This document shows positions 1 through 31,700 of a DNA stretch of 64,000 bases, in pieces. Position 1 is the stretch's first letter. The number at the start of each line of letters is the position of its first letter. This stretch comes from Actinernus sp. WN-2022. Its lineage: Eukaryota > Cnidaria > Anthozoa > Actiniaria > Actinernidae. The notes beneath the pieces were generated by a model, which was not told the origin of the DNA, made no database searches, and worked only from the letters and a program-made list of their open reading frames with translations. The DNA lies in assembly GCA_030867875.1 (NCBI GenBank), contig JAOWCC010000019.1, positions 104,891,006-104,955,005 of the forward strand, written 5' to 3'. Position numbers and translations under genes: made by a program.

Positions 1-277
1 CCGTGTATAAATAAAGAGTATGTATGCTTCTATTTACGCTTCCATTTACGCTACATTTACGCTCAGCGGACTTGTGAAGCAGGCCCCTGACTAGTCCAAT
101 GCAGATAAAGTCTTCTCCATCATGTTATTAGCATCCTCGTCGCAATGTTGTGTATCTAGAAAGCCAGTAAGGCTTGAACTACTCTATCAGATCGGACTAG
201 CTCGTGGCTCTTTACTCTACTTCTCACGTGATACATGGTTTCCCGCGCTAGGAAACTCCCGGATGTATAAACACTAC

Positions 278-376
278 AGCCGACCGTCAATCAAACGTGG
301 AGTCTAGTCTGTCTAGTCTCATACAAAACTTTTACTGCCCAAATTTAATTTAATTTTGATTGACGGTCGGCTCAAT
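278..376. repeat. Short inverted repeat, MITE-like
   Basis: The arm GCCGACCGTCAATCAAA near 281 is repeated inverted as TTTGATTGACGGTCGGC near 356. The loop is short and AT-rich. No target duplication is clear. The rest of 1-430 holds no recognisable exon. Confidence 0.55.
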
Positions 377-431
377 GCAACAATTCCAAACAAGACTTGA
401 AACTTTTAGGGTCGCACTTCAACGAAAACGG

Positions 432-2150
432 TAATAATAACGTGGACTTGATCAACAGTCACTCACCACTATACATGTACATGTATGCCCTTTGTTATTA
501 AACGGTAATAACGTGGACTTGATCAAAAGGCACGACACTATACATGTACATGTATGCCCTTTGTTATTAAACGGTAATAACGTGGACTTGATCAAAAGGC
601 ACGACACTATACATGTACATGTATGCCCTTTGTTATTAAACGGTTATAATGTGGACTTGATCAAAAGGCACGACACTATAACATGTACATGTATGCCCTT
701 TGTTATTAAACGGTAATAATGTGGACTTGATCAAAAGGCACGACACTATACATGTACATGTATGCCCTTTGTTATTAAACGGTAATAACGTGGACTTGAT
801 CAAAAGGCACGACACTATACATGTACATGTATGCCCTTTGTTATTAAACGGTAATAATGTGGACTTGATCAAAAGGCACGACAGTATACATGTACATGTA
901 TGCCCTTTGTTATTAAACGGTAATAATGTGGACTTGATCAAAAGGCACGACACTATACATGTACATGTATGCCCTTTGTTATTAAACGGTAATAACGTGG
1001 ACTTGATCAAAAGGCACGACACTATACATGTACATGTATGCCCTTTGTTATTAAACGGTAATAATGTGGACTTGATCAAAAGGCACGACACTATACATGT
1101 ACATGTATGCCCTTTGTTATTAAACGGTAATAACGTGGACTTGATCAAAAGGCACGACACTATACATGTACATGTATGCCCTTTGTTATTAAACGGTAAT
1201 AACGTGGACTTGATCAAAAGGCACGACACTATACATGTACATGTATGCCCTTTGTTATTAAACGGTAATAACGTGGACTTGATCAAAAGGCACGACACTA
1301 TACATGTACATGTATGCCCTTTGTTATTAAACGGTAATAACGTGGACTTGATCAAAAGGCACGACACTATACATGTACATGTATGCCCTTTGTTATTAAA
1401 CGGTAATAATGTGGACTTGATCAAAAGGCACGACACTATACATGTACATGTATGCCCTTTGTTATTAAACGGTAATAACGTGGACTTGATCAAAAGGCAC
1501 GACACTATACATGTACATGTATGCCCTTTGTTATTAAACGGTAATAATGTGGACTTGATCAAAAGGCACGACACTATACATGTACATGTATGCCCTTTGT
1601 TATTAAACGGTAATAACGTGGACTTGATCAAAAGGCACGACAGTATACATGTACATGTATGCCCTTTGTTATTAAATGGTAATAACGTGGACTTGATCAA
1701 AAGGCACGACACTATACATGTACATGTATGCCCTTTGTTATTAAACGGTAATAATGTGGACTTGATCAAAAGGCACGACACTATACATGTACATGTATGC
1801 CCTTTGTTATTAAACGGTAATAATGTGGACTTGATCAAAAGGCACGACACTATACATGTACATGTATGCCCTTTGTTATTAAACGGTAATAATGTGGACT
1901 TGATCAAAAGGCACGACACTATACATGTACATGTATGCCCTTTGTTATTAAACGGTAATAATGTGGACTTGATCAAAAGGCACGACACTATACATGTACA
2001 TGTATGCCCTTTGTTATTAAACGGTAATAACGTGGACTTGATCAAAAGGCACGACACTATACATGTACATGTATGCCCTTTGTTATTAAACGGTAATAAC
2101 GTGGACTTGATCAAAAGGCACGACAGTATACATGTACATGTACAACATCA
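432..2150. repeat. 69-bp minisatellite, about 25 copies
   Basis: A 69-base unit recurs head to tail, containing GTGGACTTGATCAAAAGGCA and the palindrome TACATGTACATGTA. The unit is divisible by three and stop-free on both strands, so it reads as long open frames of a 23-residue repeat in each direction; these are not credible proteins. One unit near 680 has an extra base. The main variants are AACG/AATG (consistent with CpG decay) and GACAC/GACAG. Confidence 0.97.
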
Positions 2151-2394
2151 TGTAACACAATAGACCGATACTGCTAAAAAGAGCAACTCAAAATTAGTAA
2201 AAATTCCAAACTTGAGAGTTTATTTTGTATGGGAGCGAAGATACAGTGCCGCAAAGTAAGACACGTTTACAGACATTTGTATGCAGGGGTGCAAATTGAT
2301 GCGTCCCCTCCTACGAACGTCTGTGAAAATAGTGCACTTATCTTGGCTTCTAGGTGAGATATAAATTTTGATTAATTTTGAGGTGCTCTTTTCA

Positions 2395-2735
2395 TAAGTA
2401 CCGTTAAGTACTGCGTTTCGGCCTGCGCCCCAAGGCTTTGGAATAGTTTGCCTTTTAACATTCGCAAGTCCTCTAGCACTGCTATTTTTAAGAAGTCTCT
2501 TAAAACATACCTTTTTTCTAAATTTGTTAGGAGTAAATCTTTATTTTTGTAGATTAATAGTTTTATATTTTAGTTTTTAATATCTATTAGCTTTTTAGAT
2601 TTTACCCAGTGTTAATAGCTTAGTTTATTTATATTGTTTTTACTGTATATTCTTGTTTACATTATTGTGAAGCGCCATGGATAGTTTTGAATTTGTGCGC
2701 TATATAAATACAATTATTATTATTATTATTACTGA
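2395..2735 (+). mobile_element. LINE 3' end (CR1/L2-like) with (ATT)n tail
   Basis: A frame near 2420-2530 reads APRLWNSLPFNIRKSSS then TAIFKKSLKTYLF, the usual C-terminal tail of non-LTR ORF2 proteins. It is followed by GTGAAGCGCC, TGCGCTATATAAATA and an (ATT)n tract ending near 2735. Strongly 5'-truncated and not functional. Confidence 0.85.
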
Positions 2736-2763
2736 TATGGTAATGTTATTTTGTTAATCACAG

Positions 2764-24256
<21,493 letters not shown>

Positions 24257-24429
24257 CTACATTTTGTCCTATGGACTAGATTTCAAAACAAATTAGTTCC
24301 CTCTGGTGAACTGGACATGGTATAAAGTCGAGGGTTTCAGAAAAGAAGCGGAGTTGTACATCTGTATAAACTCTTGATCAGCTCTCAGAAAAAAAATGGT
24401 TTCACCCTATAAATTAGACTGCAAGAAGT

Positions 24430-25030
24430 GCCTTCTATAGAGTACCGAAGTGATGACGTCATAAATAATATTTTGCTTTAAGAACATTTGACCACAGTGT
24501 CGGAAAGAACACGATAAAAGAACATTACATACCAAAAAACTTAGGAGCCAGGACAAAAATAGTGATTTGTTAAAGACGGAAAATTTTATATCCCAATGCC
24601 CATATCTCGGCCGCTTTTTATCGTATACACCTCATTTTTGGTATGTAATGTTCTTTTATATTGCTCTTTCCGAATTGGTGGTCCGAAAATTCTACATCTA
24701 AATTTTGCACATTTCGGTACTCTATTCCGCTAATTTCTATTATGGGCCCAAAGCTATGGCTAAACCTGGCACGAGATTCACCATGCCAAAACATTCCGCT
24801 ATAAATCCAGGATGTTGAACCATGTTTTTACCTATTTTTTTGACAAAACAGTTCACTTTAAGCAGAAATTTTAAAATCACGAATGTGCCTGTTGTTTCAT
24901 TTCAGTTTTCGCGGGAAACTGGGGGCGGCCGCGCGCCGACAAGAAATAGCAAATACGCATGCGCGTGACGTTTTGCCACGGTGTGGGTTAGCCATAGCTT
25001 CGCGCTAATAATAGAAATTAGCGGACTAGA
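24430..25030. repeat. Nested inverted repeats downstream of PHAF1
   Basis: AGAGTACCGAA at 24438 pairs with TTCGGTACTCT at 24713; GAACATTACATACCAAAA near 24520 pairs with its complement near 24640; CCGCTAATTTCTATTAT at 24728 pairs with ATAATAGAAATTAGCGG at 25005. These look like two overlapping or nested MITEs. Confidence 0.6.
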
Positions 25031-25437
25031 AGGGACTTGCTACATGTCAGACCCCAGTATCGTATTACAGCTGGTCCGGTTTATTATTATTATTTATTAA
25101 CGTTTATTAACCTCTATTAGTGACAATGTTAAGTGTCAAGGAAGAATGTCCCTAATGCTCTCCCCTCGGGTCAGTCGCTTGTCGATCTCTAGGAGAAGTG
25201 AAACACAATTGATCACTTGCTGGATTATTTCGACCTGGACAAAGAGAAATAAAGGAACATTTAAAATTAAATGAAGTAACAAGATTTGAGATTCTTCACC
25301 AGTTGGGTAGTGACGTCATCACAGAGGAGAACAAGATCCTAAGAACACGCGGTATGATTGGCTATCGGGGTTGAGCTCATCGCATATTTAACGATTATTC
25401 ACCGAAGTGGAGGTGACTAGAAACACAAACTATTTGT

Positions 25438-25568
25438 GGCGTCGAAATATGCCCTGCTATTTCGTCCGCAGACATTATCTGAACCGAGAAGAGAACAGTT
25501 CCCGAGAGCGAGTTTCGAGGATCAGATAATGTCCATGGACAATTTTATCAGGGCATATTTCGACGACA
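25438..25568. mobile_element. Palindromic MITE
   Basis: GTCGAAATATGCCCTG at 25441 is matched inverted at 25553-25566; an inner pair GACATTATCTGA / TCAGATAATGTC lies inside. Confidence 0.65.
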
Positions 25569-25569
25569 C

Positions 25570-26745
25570 AATGTAGGTTATTGTTGTTATCATCCTTCAC
25601 ATATTTTCTTTGACGCGCGCTTATACGCTGACAGGGGTGTATTCGCTGATATTTCCCGCTCGCGCAGAGAAAATATCGGATCACGTGACGTATTCAACCA
25701 ATCGCGCGAGAGAAAATTTGATGGGTTATAATTAACAATTAGACCCGCAGCCGAATGGTCTATTTAATTCGTAGCCCATGAGGGCGAGAGGTCTAATTGT
25801 TTTAGTATAAACTAACTAGTCGGACAGTAGAAAATAATAGAAAGAAACAAATTGAAGTTGAATTTTTTTTATTATTTCGTGAAAATGCGTGCGGTTTTTC
25901 TCTACCATGGGCTATCACAAATAAATAGACCTATAGTAGCGTAGATAATCAGAATGCAGGATTTGTAATAGTCCACTAGTTGGTTTATACTAATATATAC
26001 CACACAAGTGATAATAGCCAGCCTCAAATTAGTTTAAAAAGTACAAAAAAAACATTAACAGTGAATTGTTCGCGCGCGGGACCAACGAACACATTGTAAG
26101 GCAAGATATTCCGAGTTTGAGTAGCCAATCTTGAAAAGCGTGGATTCTGACTACACTGGGATAGTCGCCAGACAACTCCGTACTACATACTACAATTAAC
26201 TAATATTGTATTGTATTCCTAACTAATGGAAACTGCCAGATACGAAAAACCGCTTAAACTACGAAAAAAACACCCTGGGGTTGTGGCCAAAAAACGTGGG
26301 GAAATGCGAAAACGTACTCCTCGACCTAATGCAGCAACCTGGATTCTCCGAGGGTTAGAGAACTGACTATTCACTATTAACTTAAGCTAAATAATTAATC
26401 CCCCAAAAATATATTAATTTGAACCAACGTGGAGCTGACTGGCCTAGAATGACTACTTTTCCCGCTCGGAGCATTATATATGCTAGAAGCATTACCCATA
26501 ATGCTATAGACACGTATCCATACCTCTCTACCGTGCCGGCAGAATATCAATTTCTGACTATATCGCTCCTGTGTCGCTCAACCGTCAGAAATTACATTAT
26601 ATACTAATCTATTTTGTCATGAAGATAATCCTATCCTACCTCTGAAAGTCCGAGACAATGCTTGTTAGTAACGAAGAAGATATCCACCTCTCCCGCTTCA
26701 GCTGAAAACCAACATAGCAGCAGATGAAACACCTTATTAGGGCTA
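25570..26745. other. Stretch without recognised gene
   Basis: AT-rich sequence with only short frames. The missing 3' exons of the phosphagen kinase could lie here or elsewhere in 24.3-28.6 kb on the minus strand, but none was identified by motif. Confidence 0.4.
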
Positions 26746-27630
26746 TATATACGAGAAAAAATAAGACGCGTCTTAAAATAATACGCGAACTGGTTCATTT
26801 ATACGACCATGTAAGAACACGTAAATGGATTCGCGTCTTACAGGAGTCTCTCACAAGACTTTGTTGACGAGCTATGTGTTTCTCTTTGGAGTCCTCCCAT
26901 CTTCGTATCGAAAACTAAAGGTTTGCAAAACACTCGTTGCAAACGCCACACGATCGCTAACGAGCTTTGTTGTTGTTGTCGGGCTCCTTGTGTGGGGTCA
27001 CGCTGCGCACATAAATGCCGTCTTAGTATTCACTAAGAACAGCTAAAAACTTTGTTCTTAATTAGATAACAGCAATCTTGTGCCATTTATACGACCAGTT
27101 CGAGTCTTATTTAAAGGGCATGTAAACCACTGAAATACTACCAATTCGAATCTAATGCAGAATCACTCGTAGAAAACGTAGAAAAAATTGTCGAATTCGA
27201 ATGATAAACGGTAAAAATCCGTGATTTTTGATGTAAAAATGCTCATTCCGGTAAAATCTCGGATCTTGCTCGGTGTGACATCACAAGTAGAAACATGGCC
27301 ACGAAATGGCGTCTGGCAGACATGACGATTCTTCATAGCGAAGACATCAGGCAAAGGTAATAAGAATTTACATACACTGTACCTTGCGGTGCATTGAGTG
27401 AGGTACTGCAATTAGGAACTTCCGGTTCTGTGTAATGGATTACTTGTGACGTCACATATGCAAGAATGCGTGTTCATATTTTCAGTTTCAGTTTTTGGAT
27501 CTATTCCGTACTCATCAGTTCGACACCAAATCTATGTTTTGGGGTCATCAAAGACATGGATATGTAAAAAAGGACCAGGTTAGTGGTTTACATGCCCTTT
27601 AAGACGTGTCTTATTTTCTCTCGTATAAAT
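26746..27630. mobile_element. Outer MITE with a TTAA MITE nested in its right terminus
   Basis: TATACGAGAAAAAATAAGAC followed by GCGTCTTA at the left is matched inverted by AAGACGTGTCTTATTTTCTC then TCGTATA at the right. The right arm is interrupted at its inner side by the element at 27115-27598. Confidence 0.75.
27111..27602. mobile_element. TTAA-bounded MITE, 484 bp core
   Basis: TTAA at 27111-27114 and 27599-27602. The core begins AGGGCATGTAAACCACT and ends AGTGGTTTACATGCCCT, perfect 17-bp inverted termini. Confidence 0.88.
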
Positions 27631-27658
27631 GACCATATCTTTACATCTATCCTGTTGG

Positions 27659-27840
27659 GGAGCCGGGGTGGCGCAGTGGTTAAGCGCTTCGCCTCTCACC
27701 TCTGTGGCCCAGGTTCGAGTCCCGGATGCGGCGCCAGATGTGAGTTGAGTTTGTTGGTATCTTCCCCTTAGTTCGAGAGTTTTTCTTCGGATTCTCCGGT
27801 TTTCCTCCCTCAGCAAAAACCAACCTAAATAGTGCAGTTT
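27659..27840 (+). mobile_element. tRNA-derived SINE, plus strand
   Basis: The head has pol III A box-like TGGCGCAGTGGTTAAGCGC and B box GGTTCGAGTCCCG. The body contains TTCGGATTCTCCGGTTTTCC and TCCCTC. Same family as minus-strand copies at 15205-15395 and 62735-62880. Confidence 0.85.
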
Positions 27841-27977
27841 CGTAATCGAAAATTACCGCTGAATGCGATGACTGCAGACGCATTTATACAGGGCTAGCCT
27901 CATTCTGAAGTTAAGCATTCATAAATACGAGCGAGAAGGTACAACACGCGAAACTACAACAATACGCAGAGTTGTGA

Positions 27978-28190
27978 ATATGTAGTTATGATATGAAATC
28001 ATGCTTGCCGCGTAGCACTAGTAGGTGTAAAGAATGTGTTGTAAAGTGGTATGCTGTAGTGCTATGTGTGCACGCCCTAGGCCTACGAGGGAAAGAGAAA
28101 AAATCTCTTACCCAAATGGGACTCGAACCCAACGACCTCCAGGTTGCATGTCTGGCGCTCTACCAACTGAGCTATCAAGTCAGATGAGAG
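27978..28190 (-). mobile_element. tRNA-derived SINE copy 1, minus strand
   Basis: The tRNA-like head at 28107-28183 reads GATAGCTCAGTTGGTAGAGC and GGTTCGAGTCCC on the minus strand, with TGC in the anticodon position. The acceptor stem does not pair, so it is a SINE head rather than a working tRNA gene. The body runs down to TCATATCATAACTACATA. Confidence 0.8.
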
Positions 28191-28235
28191 CAATCGTGGG
28201 TATGGGTGCGTTTTATGGGTCACGGCGATTATATA

Positions 28236-28410
28236 TGTATATGTAGTTATGATATGAAATCATGTTTGCCGCGTAGCACTAGTAGGTGTAAAGAATGTGT
28301 TGTAAAGTGGTATGCTGTAGTGCTATGTGTGCACGCCCTACGAGGGAAAGAGAAAAAATCTCTGACCCAAGTGGGACTCGAACCCAACGACCTCCAGGTT
28401 GAGTTGTGAA
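28236..28410 (-). mobile_element. SINE copy 2, truncated in the head
   Basis: Repeats the body of copy 1 almost exactly (GTAGCACTAGTAGGTGTAAA) but stops at CTCCAGGTTGAG, lacking the 5' half of the tRNA head. GAGTTGTGAAT at 27971 and at 28400 flank the pair. Confidence 0.8.
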
Positions 28411-28645
28411 TAGCCCACCTCGCTGGTATTTATGAATGTTTAACTTCAGAATGAGGCTAACCCTGCGTACATGCGTCTGTAGTCATCGCATCCAGCGGTA
28501 ATTTTCGAATACGAAACTCTATCCTGGGGTTCGTCGGAATACTTAAATATAAACCTCTTCCTTGGGAGCCCCGGTAACGGCTTCCTGAATCTTCGATGTA
28601 AAATAAACCATTTATTATTTATTTAGGACTTACATTTGTACTTAC

Positions 28646-28700
28646 CACTTGGCTGGATTTCCACAGGCAACGTGCGAATAAGTCGTTCGAACAGCTTTTC
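28646..28700 (-). CDS. Phosphagen kinase-like exon 3 (probable)
   Basis: Between TTTTTTTCAG and GTAAGT. It encodes EKLFERLIRTLPVEIQPS, aligning with the kF..il.rlrLQ helix of the family. Phase agrees with exon 2. It is short, so less certain. Confidence 0.68.
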
Positions 28701-31700
28701 CTGAAAAAATAAGTCGAATCTTCAATAGCTGATATTACAGTGGCGCCTACGAATAGCAGTTCAGCGGTATTGACCCGAACGCCTCACTTCGATGTAATGA
28801 AGCGCCATTGAAACCATCATTAGAGAGCTTAAGCAACCACGACGGCAACGTCTAGGACGACGGCATAAAACAATAGCCTTAATTACAAAATACAGTAACT
28901 GCACGTGAAAATGCACGCAGTCGCCTACATTTAAACAGTTTTCTGCAAAAATACAACGTGAAAACCCCAAATGTTACGTTTCCAAGAGAACGCCAACGTA
29001 TAAAAGTAAATCACTCCGTTTTTCGTTCGGCATGAACAGAACGCTATGCTTATCATATTTTTCGAAGATACATTTGTATGAATGTGAAGAATAATTAAGA
29101 GCGAACGAAGGATATAGTAAACATCACATTTCGGGAGAAAACATTTTTCTAGGTCCCGTCCTCGTTGCTGTCGCCGTCGTTGATGCTGAAGCTCTATATT
29201 GTTGCATAACACCAACACCCTCTTACACAAGCACGACTAATTTAGACAGTTTGAATAGTGCTTCATTACATTGAATCAATACAGCTGAAACTGCTACTCG
29301 TTGACGCCACTGCAATATACTGTAATATTTGCTTAAACAACTGGGATGGCAAGATCTCAAAACAAAACTTTGAACTCTACTGTTCAAAGTCGTCGGCAAT
29401 AGTATTGTAAAGATCCCAAAGGAAGATTACCTCGTGCCGGGCTATGATAGAACTAGATCGAACTCTGCCAAGTTCCGGCAGTTGTCTCGTAACACAGAAC
29501 AATCTATTGCCCAATCTTTTGTTATTGTCATCCAAAAACGAAGAATAGGGGCCGTTTCTTGGGTGTTGGATATGACGTTAATTGTCAATCCAGGTGGGAT
29601 ATTTTGAACATTTTACCTCCCAAAAATAAATTGGGGCGAGTCTGCTTTTTGTCCCTCAAAGTCAGTGATAAAAAATAATTGCTCAATAAAGATATCACAT
29701 ATATTCCAGGAAGGCTATTATAAACTTAATATCCTGCTATCCTATCCGGGTTTACTCCTTATGGACAAGCAACCCAACCACATATACATAAAAATTATGG
29801 AGCCCCCCTGTATTCGTCTCCTTTCCTCGCATCCACTTTCCATAGGGATAGAAATATTGTGAGTGGACAACTCCATAGTTCGAATGCTATTTAATTGTTA
29901 GGAAGCAAAGAGTCGTCATTAACCATTGTTGAGAAAGTATCGGATACTTTCACAACATGGTCTGATGTGAACTCAGGAGTCCCTCGTCGATTAATCTTGG
30001 CCGGTCCAATCTTATTTCTGATTTACGTGAACGAGATGCCAACTGTAATAAGATCTCCCAAACTTGCAATGTTTGCAGATGACTATAAATGTTATCAGAC
30101 TAACCACACCATGAAGGACTAATGCTCTACAAGAAGATTGGAACTCCCTCTGTGATTGGTCAACGAACTTCACTTTCAACCCTCGAAATGTGTAAACTTA
30201 CGTATTAGCCGAAAACGTGCTAGCGCTGAGAGAGATGACGGCTTGCAAGGGAGTCGGCTAAAAATTGTCATCAAAGAACGGGATCTCGGCATCGTAATTT
30301 TCAAAGACTTAACATGGAATGACCACATTATGGTAATTACTGCCAATTCCAATAAAATGCTAGGATTTATCAAATGAAACTGTGCGGGAAACTTAAATTA
30401 AGACGCCTTGAAACTGTTATATATTTCTCTGGTGCGCTCAAATCTGTTGTTCTCAAGTCTTGGCACCGCAGTATTCGACTGATTCATAATGTAATCATAA
30501 TAGACAAAATCCAGAAAAGAGCTACTAGGTTTATGTGTAAAAACTCTGGCCTTAACTATACTGAACGTTGAGATTGAATCTGTTACCAATTAATTACTGG
30601 CTAGAATACCTTGATCTTGTTTTTCTTATTTAAATGTAAATCTGGCGATGTCAACTTAGATACACAGTCAGGTACTTATATTTTTGTAATAACCTTAATG
30701 TACAGAAATCAAGAACTTCTCTTTTCAGAGATTCATTTTTTAATTAGAATTGTGTACTCATGGAACGCTTTACCAGATGAAGTTCAATCTAGCACTTCTC
30801 TCGGAAATTTCAAAAAGATCTTAAATCTTTTTTTTCATTAAAATTTGATCCTGACGGGGTATTCGTACGTACAAGCTAGTATGTCCTAAGTGTCGTCGAA
30901 TTAATGCTGTTAGTCTTTTTTTTTTTTTTTTACGTATTTATCTTTACACATTTACCTATATACATTTGTTTATGTCTAAGTATTTTTCTTTACTGCTATA
31001 TAGCAATTCTTCTCATCAATTTCTGCACACACATACTTTTAATTGGGTAGCGTTAGGGTGGGGCTATTTATATAATTGTGTTATAGAGGTGGGGGTTGCG
31101 GTGTTCTGTATCTAGTGCCCTTTTGGGCGAATCTTGAAATAAATAAAATAACAAATATGATATTCATACCTTCCAAAGTCTGTAAAGCTTCAGTTTGACT
31201 TCAATATGAAGCCCAGTACCCATGTCCGACAAACTGCTTGTCAGATATCCATACACCTTATGCCACATGTACTTTCTGTCTCGCTTCTCCTTCAATATCG
31301 TCTCCACTGTACCTACTAAATCACAATATTGCCTCAGTGCTTGTTGGATGTCATTGCCCGGATGAACCACGACGAACTTGATGTGATCAATGAAATTGAC
31401 AAATACTCTGGACCGCCTGTCTTCTGTCCACCACACGAGGCGCCCATGGGGCCAGTCACGTGATAATAGAGACAAGAGAGAGCCTGGAGAGGATTGGAAG
31501 CCGTAGTCCTCATATATGCCCAGTCTTTGCTGCTGACAGTCGGCAAGAGTCGAAATCGGTACATAGTCTCCTCGTAGTGCACCTTAAAAGAGAAATTTCA
31601 AGAATAGTTGGTACTTTGTTTCTGTAAGGGAGGTGGTACTTGGGGCATTTCTTTAATTATTTTTTTGGCAAGTCTTTCTGTGTGCCCCTCTTCAGAACGT

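Larger units (their letters stand above)
27833..28520. mobile_element. MITE with about 90-bp terminal repeats, split by a SINE pair
   Basis: 27833-27925 (AATTACCGCTGAATGCGATG, GCCTCATTCTGAAGTTAA) is repeated inverted at 28425-28520. The interior is interrupted by the tandem SINE copies at 27978-28400. Confidence 0.75.

Noticed and set aside
432..2150. A CRISPR array
   Set aside because: The repeats are contiguous without unique spacers, and the context is an animal genome.
636..2163. Long open frames on both strands across the 69-bp array
   Set aside because: They follow only from a period divisible by three without stops; the protein is a pure 23-residue repeat on each strand and no other coding sign is present.
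28107..28183. A functional tRNA-Ala gene (TGC)
   Set aside because: D-arm and T-arm look right, but the acceptor stem does not pair and the same sequence is the head of a repeated SINE.
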